Of a stretch of 64,000 nucleotides of DNA, positions 25,001 through 36,400 are shown piece by piece. Position 1 is the first letter of the stretch, and every line of letters starts with the position of its first letter. Under the pieces are notes generated by a model, which saw nothing but the letters and a program-made list of their open reading frames with translations, made no database searches and had not been told where the DNA came from. This DNA is from Bombus terrestris (Eukaryota; Arthropoda; Insecta; Hymenoptera; Apidae). The stretch covers positions 9,028,200 through 9,092,199 of the forward strand of contig NC_063281.1 of the NCBI RefSeq assembly GCF_910591885.1. Reading direction: 5' to 3'. The translations under genes were made by a program, and so were the position numbers.

Positions 25001-28000
25001 AAATGTGAATTGAACTGGAAGAGAAGTCGATGATGCAGGTAATGGGAACTGTGACCTTTCAATAAAATAATAGATTTAAAAGTTGAAAAATTTCAAGCGC
25101 GTGAAAATTTGAAATTAGAAGATCGTGTGTTCTTTTCATTTTTGTTCTTTCTTGTTTCGTAATTCTGTACAGAAATGAGTTCAGCTTGAAAAGAAACCAC
25201 TGGATTAAGGTGTACTTTTTAATACGCGAACTTTTAAATAAAAAAGTTTAGATTTAAAGTTCCAAATATTTGTAAATGTAAAATCTAAAGTTTCCGTTGC
25301 TCTTCGTAACTTTCCGTTATTCTCATTTTGTTACCTTGCATTACTTTAAATTTCATGAGAAAAAGGTACTTGCAACTTCTTTCTCAACTTCGTCCCCAGA
25401 ATGACAAGTTATATTCCCAGTTTCTCGAAAGCAGTTTATTCAATGTGTCGTAAGATATTAATCCACACTAAATTGATAGGAGAATGTAAATATTTGCACA
25501 CGAACGGATACAGAGGAGGCAAGAAACTTCAATTTATACGGAGACTAGTGCCCGTTTTCTCTCTTTACCCCTGTGTCTCTTGATTTAGATACTACGAAAC
25601 TAGGTCTCCGACATTAGCTATATTGCCTTCTTATCGCGAAGACAAGTGAAGTCCCCGAAGGAGAGAGTGCAACGTACAGCAGCATGAATCTAACTACAGT
25701 CCTTTGAGGGAATTTTATAGAACTTGCATCGTTTTGCTGGTGCTTCCGGCTTTCCACTTCCAGCTATCGTACATTCGATCATGACGACTCATCTGTGACC
25801 TTTCCCTTTATATGTATCTTCTTCTTTGAATGAAAATGTTTGATCTTTCCAGTATTCCGGAAAAATTGCAAAATTTGGACAGAAAACTGCAGGAATATTC
25901 GAACTTAAATAAACTCAATAATAATGATAACATTTTTCACAAAATATCATTTAATTCTTTCACAGTTGAATCTTTTCTTAATTGTAGAAAATATGTTTTT
26001 CTAGCTATTTGTACAAAAAATAAATTGCCCTCTGAGATGCACTAATTTTTATCCAGAACTAAATCACATAAGACAGTGGAAACTCTTCGAAACATAATCT
26101 TGCGCGGCGAAGTTAACTATTTCACGTTGATTTACAGAAAGGCCAGACGCCTATACATTGTGCCTGCGCGGAAGAACATCTAGAAGCCGTGGAAGTTTTA
26201 ATAGGACTGGGAGCTAAGGTGGATGCTCAGGACAATGAAGGCAACACGTGCCTTCACGTGGCCACGAGAACGAGGCACACGGCTATAGCTCAATTGCTAT
26301 TGAGAGCCGGGGCGAACACTGAATTAACCGACGAAGTAAATAACGTTTTAACTTCGTTATCATCTTACTAATCAACGAACGTACTCGATCGTTCTTTTTA
26401 TAGATGGGCTTTACCCCGCTTCACGTGGCTGCCAGTCAGGGTTGCAAAGGGATATTAGATTCGATGATTCACCATGGGGCAGCACTCAACAAACAAACCA
26501 AGGTATACTTAAGATACGTGTAATCGATATTCAATAATCATCCATCACCGGAAATCGGTTTGCAGCATGGAAACACGCCCTTGCATTTGGCCTGTCAGAA
26601 CAACGAAGTAGAAACGGTCGAGATACTGATCAATAAAGGCGTCGATCTAAATTGCTTAAATTCGGTGCGTACGACAGTGTTCGTGGATGATACATTTTTA
26701 CACATTCGCTCGTGACACGATTCGATTCTATCTGTTCCAGAGATTACAATCGCCGATTCACATCGCCGCAGAAATGGGACACACGGATATTTGCGAACTG
26801 CTGCTAGCAGCAGGTGCGAATATCGAACAAAGGGAACAGGTAAATACCGATACTATTCGCTTTTGGTAGTTTCGTTCTGTATTTGTTTTTCCAAAATGAT
26901 ATAAACAGGTTCATGAAAAGATTCGAAAACTCGTAGATATTTTTTATGAATACGTCGTGTATGTAGTAGGAAACATTTCAAAATTTTGTTAACGCTGTAA
27001 TGAGACGCGACTGTCGTGACTATATTGGCATAGTTTGAATCCGATCTAAAAATATAAATTCAGTGGAAATATACATTTCGTAGAGAACACAAAAGTGTTT
27101 AAACGGCCAATTAACTATTCTATTACCAATCTTCAACATTCAGTTACTCCATTTTTTACATACATTTTAAGACGTTTGTTTATGGTATACTAACTTTTGC
27201 TAAATATATGATTGCAGCAAATATTTTCTCTTTTCTATCTACTTTTTCAGATTTGTTTCAAATTGTACGAATATAACCATAACAGTCGTATCACGTTACA
27301 GAGCTGACAAAGTTTCAAAACGTTTTCTATAAACCATGTAATATTACATAAAAGCTTTCCACGGTAACCGTTGAAATATTCGTATATCTGACGTGAAATT
27401 ACCGAAATAGCTGAAACTGGTACAACTGGTAAAATCAACGTTACGGTGGAAACTTAGTTGCACAAGTGTATCGCGGTTTTACTACCTGCAACCGCGAACG
27501 TAGTCCCGGACGTGTCGTAATGTACTCGACGTCCATTTCCATATCCAAGCATTAAACTTCGTTTGTAAAATAATACCGGGGTTATTCCATCGGGAAAATT
27601 TCTCGCAACGGTGTGGCATGTCGACCCAACACAATCAATGTAGGCGTCTCTTTGTACCGAGTATGTTAACCCCGGTTTAACACGAATGTGACGAGCTAAC
27701 ATAGTCAACAAGGCTACGTTCCTTGAACAAAGTTTACACAGGCAGGGCAGCGTGCATGATATCCTTCAATTCGAGAGTACTCCAACTTGACATCGACACC
27801 GCTGTGGCATTTGTGAACTTAATAAAGTTAATAAAGTTAAAACGAAGTTGCCCGGATGTTCACAGAGCGGCAGGACACCGCTTTACATCGCGGCAAGAGG
27901 CAGTTTCACGGCAATCGTCGACATGATAATTAAAATCGCGAGATTGGACTATCCCACACCGGTAGGTGGCTTAAACGTTCCATTAAGGTGACGTAAAATT

Positions 28001-29366
28001 TACGGAATATTATGTTTCCTTGGTTTACAATTATTATTCAGTCGACGACCCGAGACTTTTGTGTTAGCTCATTAGGAGCGGTGTATTAACGTAGCATATA
28101 TTTTTCCAATTAATTTGCATCATCGAATCTCGCTTCCTAATATCAACGATGAGAGAAAAAATTGGTATTTTCTTGCAACTAATTTTTCATTCGAATTTCA
28201 CCATATTATGGAATTCAAAATGCGAAGTATTTCTATTCTTTTTCAAAATCATGGAAATTGTTATGTGTGATTCTGACAAACAATTCCAAGGATTCACTTA
28301 ATATTTTTATCCTCGCTATCTCTTCTTCCATCTAGATCTTAGAATTTTATAAAGCTTCAGTCTTGGAACGTCTCTATACTACTGTAATAATCTAGAAATT
28401 TTTCTGGTGTGCCTAATGTGTATAATAAAACATCTAAGGTATCGATCTTGATAAAACAATGCTACACTTTATCAACGTTCGTCAATAATGTTACGTTTAC
28501 GTAATTTTTACACCTCAATTTGGTTCATAAAGAATGAACAACCTGTAGAAGGATCAAATTTTACACGTACAGCAGATAAAGGTGACAGACAGGGTTCTTT
28601 TTAGGAGGATTCAACATCCGACAAAGAAATTCGTGATCTAACGCCAGCTAGAAGAAGATGGCGAGAAGGATCGAGGGGTGGAAGCATTTCCAGTAACAAT
28701 GGCGCCTTTTCGGAGCATATTCGATCGATTTTATGGAAGTTGGCATACAAACAGTTAGGTCCGGAAGATTGGAAAAAATTGGCGTTGCATTGGGCGTTCA
28801 CAAACGATCAGATTCGAGCAATCGAGCATCAATACACTGGTAAAATAATTATTTTATACATATTTTATAAGAGAATTTCAAATCAAAAACGCGAAGATCG
28901 CAGAGTCATCGAGGTATAAAGTTCATTTCTTAAAATAAGTAGTTCTCGAGTGATAAAGACGATTAGATGATTTAGCGATAAATTGTAATTTACAAAAATA
29001 TTTTGATCCTCGATGTTGCCTCCGTAAACCGAGAACAGCCTTACGAAAAGGACGATAAAGCTCCTCTTATAGGTCCTTCGAGTTACAAGGAACACGGTTT
29101 CCGAATGTTGATGATCTGGGCTTCGGGATTGAATCCTGAAATCTCCATAGGGAAAGAGCTTTGCGACGCTTTGTTTGCAGTAGACAAAAAGTCCATCGCT
29201 GGTAAGAAATTCATTACAAAATTACTAATATATTTACTTTACAACGAAAAAAAAAACAACTATCGTTAAAATAATTATAGAATCCGTTCGTAAGCACATG
29301 GATCAAGAGAAAGACGGGAAAGAGAAAATGAACAAACAGCGATGTCATAAATGCTCGATCACTTAA
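22022..29366 (+). CDS. ANKDD1A: Ankyrin repeat and death domain-containing protein 1-like, complete
   Basis: Thirteen coding exons: 22089-22182 (exon opens at 22022), 22911-23014, 23832-23930, 24211-24309, 24751-24957, 26138-26335, 26404-26502, 26566-26664, 26741-26839, 27866-27961, 28605-28839, 29073-29201 and 29281-29366 (TAA). All have AG/GT borders (one donor is GTGCGT) and matching phases, giving 547 codons, similar to the family's usual size. Residues about 37-398 form eleven ankyrin repeats (TPLHVAASQG, TPLHLACQNN and SPIHIAAEMGH are typical). Residues about 399-430 are a Ser/Arg linker, and about 432-525 a death domain (EDWKKLALHW, then WASGLNP). Most repeats are exactly one 99-base, phase-0 exon. 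The start at 22089 is the first in-frame ATG; a five-codon upstream frame precedes it. There is no signal peptide or membrane segment, so it is probably a cytosolic scaffold. The 1A versus 1B assignment is uncertain. Confidence 0.9.
22040..22057 (+). other. Minimal upstream open frame in the ankyrin/death-domain leader
   Basis: ATG at 22040 opens a five-codon frame (MRANM) that ends at TAG 22055-22057, 31 bases before the main ATG at 22089. It could lower translation of the main frame. Only inspection supports it. Confidence 0.5.
22434..22755 (+). mobile_element. Decayed, internally deleted mariner-like element in an intron
   Basis: The left end reads TATTGGGATGTTCGAAAAG. The right end, read on the minus strand, is TATTAGGTTGTTCAGAAG. 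Both therefore start with TA and share a TTNGGNTGTTC core, as expected for mariner terminal repeats at a TA target. Just inside the right end, a frame reads DDDKYFKRRFKKL, then a stop, then MAG. This resembles the C-terminal end of mariner transposases (a [YF]F..GI..LP.RW-type motif). Only about 320 bases remain, so the element is non-autonomous. It sits in the first coding intron of the ankyrin/death-domain gene. Confidence 0.5.
26968..27040 (-). repeat. Dispersed repeat family, copy B (left half of an inverted pair)
   Basis: On the minus strand the blocks CGCGTCTCATTACAG, GTTAACAAAATTTTGAAATG and their neighbours line up with copy A at 5899. Copy C lies about 210 bases to the right in the opposite direction, so the pair could fold back on itself in the intron between the ninth and tenth coding exons of the ankyrin/death-domain gene. 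Confidence 0.6.
27254..27332 (+). repeat. Dispersed repeat family, copy C (right half of an inverted pair)
   Basis: TTTCAAATTGTACGAATATA, then AACAGTCGTATCACGTTACA and AAGTTTCAAAACGTTTTC match copy A closely. It is inverted relative to copy B. The paired arrangement suggests either a fold-back element or independent insertion of two copies. Confidence 0.6.
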
Positions 29367-30068
29367 AGATAATTGATGATTCTGCTTGAATGAGAAGAAA
29401 GTTACGAAGGACAGAAATTAGGAGAATTTGAAGGATCTTCGGTAGAAAATTTTAGCGATACTCACTATGTGGCATATCTGTAGAGACGCTGATCTTACCT
29501 TTTTTACAACATATTTCAATATAGAAACGTGTATCATAGTGAAATTGTCGTTTAGCATTCGAAGATCAACGAAACGAAAATAAGTTCTGCGAATCAACGA
29601 AAGCTTTCGATATATCGCGAAATCTGATTTGAATCATTCAAATGAAATGGAACAAATTCATATCATCGTGCGAATGTACAAATTTTCCAGTCTAGATATT
29701 TTAATGTTGATACTTTGTATATATTTTTAGAAAATTCGAACGATTCAACAGTGTTGTAACTTTCATTTTCATTTGTTAGTTAAAGAAATGATCGACGTCC
29801 GAAGCCGTCCTAAAATTTCATTTTATCTTTTGTTCAATATATTCATTCCGTTGCTCGAAAAATCTTATTCCAAATTTCTACTGTAAATACGTCAGCGTAA
29901 TACGTAAATACTTCTAGAGTAAGTGCGAAAAAACAAAGAAATTATACAGGGCTTTCGATGTGATAAAAGAAATGCATAGAAAATAGACGAAGAAAACTAT
30001 CACGAAACTTTCAATCATTGTATAATTCAAGGAAGACAATCTACATATCTGAGTATTACGTACAATTA

Positions 30069-30074
30069 AATAAA
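30069..30074 (+). promoter_or_regulatory. Possible poly(A) signal of the ankyrin/death-domain gene
   Basis: An AATAAA lies about 700 bases past the TAA stop. It is one of several A-rich candidates, and the real cleavage site cannot be chosen from sequence alone. Confidence 0.3.
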
Positions 30075-33000
30075 TGCCTGATTAATAGTCTATAGTAAAC
30101 TATTTTTAAACTGCTATACCCCGCCCAATTATGAAACAATACTTAACAGAATTGTCCATTAGAAAGAAAGGAAATCTGATTTATATTTCTCAACATTTCA
30201 GATATTGGAAACTAGAATTTCAATAATAATTTTAGAATTGTAATTGAAACTCTAATTTTAGAAATAATAACTTTAAAAATACAATTTCTTAATAATTTAC
30301 GAAAGAAACTGAAATCCGTCATTTTATGCGATAGTTCCACGCATCAATACTGACAAAATTTCGATATTCCATAAATCTTCAAATAAAGTATATATAAAAA
30401 TTGAAATATCTTACCTTAAATCGATCCTAGTCCTTGAATTGTTGATCTTGAAAATGATAACTTGCAGCGGGGGATGATAAGGATGTTAGGCAGTGTAAGG
30501 TGGTTATCAGGAAAATTGGCAGGATACTTATCAGGACAATGGTGTATCTGGAGTAGCCTAAACAGAGTATTCTATTAAAATGTGAATGTTTATTAATCCA
30601 TACGGAATATTCATTTGTTTCTATACTATAAAAGAATGCATTTCTTGCTGTTTCCATCCTCGCAATATATAACAAAATATTATGAACGATATATCTATCA
30701 TAATCATCATCATCATCAGCAGCAGCAGCATCATCATCATCATCATATTATTATTATTATTATTATTTCATTACTAATTTATAATAGCTATCAGCGGTGA
30801 TAGTATAAACAAGGCTCGAGTGCCATCAACGGCAATTAATTATCATAATCGTATATCGTACCCAAAATTGTACAAATCGTACGTTAAATAGGAATATAAA
30901 TTCGCGCCAGGCTTCCTAACTCTTAACATTACATTTACGTGCTATCGATAATTAATTATTATTAATACAATGAGAATCACTATAGCTCCGTGGTTCTGTC
31001 GATTTTCACACCTCCGTAGAATGTCAGCCTTTCTGATAACTATTTATTCTTTGCGTTCGAATGCTTACATACGAAAAAAGTGATGATGTATGTCTCATAC
31101 CATTGCGAAAAAGTACGTGCGTGCCGGTGACGAGAAGCACAATGGTGTTTAGCATCTTTATTTTCATTCTTTGTCTTTTATTTCTTCCGTCTGGGAAAAG
31201 AACACTGACATATCGAGGGAAACGTTCACACGTGTTTCTACGCTTTTTTAACGCCCTTTATCGTAACAACTTCCCGGATGTACGAAAATATACATTATAC
31301 TTAGTCTCATAGGCATGTACAATTAATAAATACAAATATCCACTGTTAACTGCACTTACGTAAATAATGAGGTCTACTTAGTTTAATATTTTTAAATTAC
31401 ACATTATTCTAAATATGGACGAAGCTATTGGCTCGCACAAAACGCAGATACGTGACACATCTACGCATTTTTTAAATCGTTTCCACTCCTCTGCCGCTTT
31501 CGTGCATACTTTCCTTCTCTATATTCTTATTCTCGAATCATGAAAAATATATACTCTTCCTTTACCTCCATTCTCTTTTCATCGTAACGCACGAAACCTT
31601 TCTAATCCGAATATATATGAATAATTACCGAGGAATTCGCGAGGATTGGAGTTGCTGCTCTTATTACGATGTGCATTACGCACAGAATAATTCATGTTTC
31701 GTTCGTTCGATATATAATAATAATAATATATATATATATATGCATATTTATATAATTCTTCGATTCTCGAAGCGGAAGAAAGAAGTGGGTACCAAATTAA
31801 TACGCAAACAACTATACAACAGACACAACAAGTGGAAGAGTACAAACGTAAAACGCAAGAAACAAAAGGAAACATAAAATATATAGGAGATGGAAGAATG
31901 AATTTAGGACAAAGGACCAGTTTGATTATTTAAATTAATATGCAAAACATCCCTTTTAATTCTCGCGGCCCGTTAAGCGGTGACCGCGGCTAAACGCGTG
32001 TTTCCGGTTCTTTTACCTCAAGTCCACAAGCCTCGCGTCATCCAGTCAGTAAAATGAACAGGACGTCTAGGAAATAAACTTCCTACGGCAGAAATTGAAA
32101 AAAACAAAGGATTAGGTTTCTTGTCGAGTCTTGAAACGGATTTATTTTTTGTTTGTTTGTTTTAATCGCCGATCGGAACTATTAAATTAAAAAAATGAAC
32201 AAAATTGCTATCAGCTTATTCTGTACGTGTCTTTTCTCATAAAATGTTTCGTCGCGAGATAATTCAAAGGAATATTAACTACCTTTTAATTTGATCACAG
32301 ATTCGAGGTAATTTCCTATTTTAACGTTTCTTACAAATTAACCAAATAAAGGGGTGGATATGAAAAAAAAGAAAAAGGCAATCAGACAAACTGATAAGTC
32401 ACGTTTCTAAAGTACTTGATCGTTTCTTGTAACTAATTCTAAAACGAAGATTTCAGTGGATCGATACGTTAAAAATGCTTACACCTAATCTTACAATACC
32501 TACAACCGTTTTGGATGAACCAGTTAACGTTAATGCTTTAAGCTTCTTAATAAGATTCCAGTTTCCTTGCCACATCTTTCTTCATATTCACGAAACAAAA
32601 ATTCTCGACCGATCTGACCGAGGTTTTCATGTACGAATTCTTCCACAGAAAACAAGAAGTAAATGATTAATTCGACAGCTTGATCTACACAGCTTGACCG
32701 AAAGTAATTTTATCTCTTTAAAAGCGATAGTAAATAGTTTATGGTACAATGCTGGGAAAAACTTCTTCGCGTTGAGTTTGGAACTGGTGTTTTTTGATCG
32801 TGTATAATAATTGGACCCTTGATGCTCTTCCAGAACTGGCAACTCGCCTTCTTCTAATGATCTCTCGTCACATCTTCAGATAACTTCTATTCTTCAGTCC
32901 ACGAATACTCTCCAAACGTACAACTTCTCGATGATAGTCCTTGAGATCTTTTTTCGCTCCTCTTCCGACTCAAGTCGTAATGAGAACAGCAAAAGAACGA

Positions 33001-33320
33001 CCATTCTGCGTTCCATTCTTACAAAAAGCGTAGCCATCGTTCTGTCATTGCTCTGAAACCGTTGTTCGAGAGATGCCTCTCTCGCCGACTTAAAAAAGTC
33101 ATAAAAAAATTATCTTCGTCTCTTTTGCTCTATTATGATTCTCGTTGTCATGCATGCTCACTCATACACGCACACACAAACGAAGATTTACACGTGTGAT
33201 ATGCAAGTGTCGTGTAAGCGCGACATGTATGATGCGGCAGTCGATCGGTGATTAAGATGAAAAAAAGAAGCAGAACATCGCGTAACACGGCGAAAAACCG
33301 ATTCGTTTCTCAGTCCATCT
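30075..33320. other. Tail-to-tail interval: 3' UTRs of the ankyrin/death-domain gene (+) and Hrb27C distal form (-)
   Basis: No coding exon is recognised. Minus-strand AATAAA candidates for the distal Hrb27C message appear as TTTATT at 32141-32146 and 31043-31048. A compound CAT/CAG/ATT microsatellite lies at about 30703-30767 and a short TAA/TA run at about 31708-31742. Confidence 0.45.
30703..30767. repeat. Compound trinucleotide microsatellite (ATC/AGC/ATT)
   Basis: Runs of CAT, CAG, CAT and ATT triplets follow each other directly. The open frame over it encodes poly-His/Gln/Ile and is not a gene. Confidence 0.85.
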
Positions 33321-33460
33321 CTAGCGACGATAGGGATGGTAATTGTTGGAGCTGGATGAGGATCCTGTGTGACCCCTTTTGGGTCCACCGCCACCGTTGT
33401 TGCCGTTGGTTCCTGGGGCAGGAGAAACGCTTCCGAGTCTCGGCGGTCCGTATTCGGTGC
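33321..33460 (-). CDS. Hrb27C: Hrb27C distal terminal exon (ends HPYRR)
   Basis: The acceptor TTCTAACAG is followed by GC ACC GAA TAC, which completes a Gly codon in the same phase as the exon ending at 55257. The frame reads TEYGPPRLGSVSPAPG, a Gly/Asn and Ser-rich run, and NNYHPYRR before TAG at 33323-33321. Vertebrate DAZAP1 also ends in HPYRR, which supports this as a genuine end of the same gene although it lies 21.8 kb from the last shared exon. The exon could also be joined from the cryptic donor at 53198. Confidence 0.82.
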
Positions 33461-36400
33461 CTGTTAGAATCGTATAAATGAACGTACGTGTGCCAGGACG
33501 CGATCCAGGATTGTAATCAAGGAAAGACCGGTAGAGACAGAGAGCAGTAGCGCGTGTAGTCACGAACGAATGATCGAACGATTCGAGGACGATCGAAGAG
33601 ATTGACTATGGATCAAATAAAAAATTTGTCGAATCGAGCCCGAAATAAAATAGCATTGATCGAAGCATCTGTCAACCTCTTTGATAATTTTGTCGGGCAT
33701 AGTGGCGGGTTTGAAGGCCACATCGCAATAAAGAATTTCAGGTCACAGGGAAGAAATGGTGGATTAAAAGAGATTGACAGCGTTAATGGAAAGGATCGCC
33801 TCCGGAATTACGAATTAATTGAATTGGCTCGAACAACGCGACGCGCGCGTGAACGTAAAAGTAAATTAAATAGCAATAGCTATTGAAGGATGTTAGGTGG
33901 TCGATTCGTGGGCGAGAATCTTCAAGATCTTCTAGAACGTGCTCTGTCAACAAAGCTCCGAGAATACACTTTACATAAGATTTATAAAAAGAAAAAAAAA
34001 TGGTGTATTAATATCTATATATTAGAATTAATTAATAATCTATATGATTAACGTATAATAGAAAAAAGAAGCAGAAAACGATCAGGTCGTGCAACAAGGA
34101 AATAAATTCTATCAAAAATGTTTCGTAACGTGCAAGTACGAAAAGCTTATTATATTACGTCCTTGATCATCTTAATCGTATAGTGCTTATCGACTAAACA
34201 CCGCCGACTTAAATATACGAGGATTAAAACAATGAAATTATAATATGCTCCTTATTTCTCATCCAATTCTCGCTCTCTCCCTTTCTCTCCCTCTCTTTCT
34301 CTCTTACAATTTTCAGTACAAAATTTATATTTCTTCCATATATATCGCGGCCTTAATAATTAGTATAAAAGGACTTAGTACTATGTATCACGAGCGCCGA
34401 GCAACTTCGAAACAAATAGAGTTTAACGATCAAGTTTGATTTGAATCTCCGCTGAGAGCTTCATCTTCCTACACACGAATTTCAACGCGTCTTCCCGATT
34501 CGAACAGGACGTCGACGCAAAAGACGCAGTTTAGTAGAATTTAGTCGAGCTTCGGCTTTGCACAGTAAATGAATTAAAATGATCGGATCTTGAAACAAAT
34601 TGCTATACTTTCAAGTTCAAGTACAACAAAGGACCCTGCCCTAAATTTCGACTTATATTTCGCAGCCTCTTAAATAAATATACAGACAATCATTAATACC
34701 ATGATTCCATTTTCTATATTAGATCTATGCGTATAAATTAAAAAAAAGGAGGAAAAGAATAGCATAGACATTTCACAAATCTAAAAAGCTCCCGTATGGT
34801 AAAATTTAATTAATATAAGTAACTTAATAACAGATCTAAATGGTAGGCCTTAAGTAATCTTAATTTTTAAAAGGACGCGTCACTTGCACGTAGCTTATAT
34901 AAATCCTTAATAGATAAATCATCTTACGGGCTATTTACGAATCATCGTTCGGTACGAAACGATCAAAAAGTGATAACTATAAAAGCAATTTTCCTTAATA
35001 ATGTATCAAAACGTGGAGATGAATTCAGGCATAGGGAAACAAAGAGGATGATGGCCACGTTTGGGATCGTTCTCATCGAAATCTACCACCTCACACCATT
35101 TCTTTCTTTTTCTTTTCATTCCTTCATTACAGCGCCGCCAACCTCCCTCTTTTCCATTTTCCTAAATTTTGCTGTTTTTTTTTCCTTTTTTATATTAAGA
35201 ACCTAGAGGCTTGATTTGTCTTTGGTAGGCTGTTTTTGCTATTTCTTAGCGCCTATAAGGGTGATAATTCGTGTGCTGGGTCAAGGAAAACCGTTGGGGA
35301 CCTGGGGCTGCGTCTCCGTTCGGAATGAAGGTCGGACTTCCACTTTCAGTATTTTTGAACTTTGGGATCGGGGTGTTGTCTGCGGGAAATAAAGGAGGAA
35401 ATTAGGTAGTGCGGGCCGTCCCGAACACGCCCTTCACTAGGCGTAAAAGAGCAAATTTAGAATGACGTGTCTGCGCGGCGACACCAATGCAAATTTCCAT
35501 GATTTATACTGTGATAGTGAAAAGTACCTCTGTTTTCATAAGCTTAGAAAACATGGAATTTAACTTAACTTAAAAGAAAATTATATATTGATACGGATGA
35601 GAGATACTAAAGGGGCAAGTTACTTAATTATGAATGAAAAATATTACATAGATATAAAAGTAAAATAATTCATCGTTAGAGATTGTCAACTAAAATCTGA
35701 TGAGTAAATAAATAATTGGCCCCTAAAGTATCGACAAAGATAGGATACCTCGAACCTGAGTATCTTTAAATATCCTAGTATTGCAATAAAATATAAGAGA
35801 GTATACTTGATATATTTTTAATCTATTTAATACATTTATCAAGCTCAGTTTCGAGATGTAATGAACTGATACGTTGGGACGCGCATAAAACACTGCACCA
35901 ATGAAAAGCTCGTCTCCACCGTTTCTTTACTTATGTCAATGATATAAAAAAAAAAGAAAAGGAATTTAAAAAAATATTCTTTGAAATAGTGGACCACCTC
36001 TGTAATTCCGTCCTATGCAACAAAATCATTTACGTTTGCGTTCGAATCGTACCCGATAAAAAGAAAATTTTAGTTTGTACCAAAAAAAAAAAAAAGAGTT
36101 GAATTAGGACCGAAGAGGAACCAGCAACCAAAATTCGCGTGGAACTTTCACAAACGAAATGATTTCGGAAAACGGAAGTTGTTGCTAAGAGCTAATTGCA
36201 AAACAGAAGCGACAAAAAGAAAGTAGAAGGAACTAGTTTAGAATGACAATTCTATTTTAACAACTGTTTGAGCGAATGACGGAAAGGCGTGGCTACCGAA
36301 ACAATTAGGCGAAAAAGGAACGTTCACGTGCACTCGCATGCTCGCTTTCATTCGCGCGCTCATTCATTCGCAAAATATTTTCTAATTTTGTTTAGAGTTG

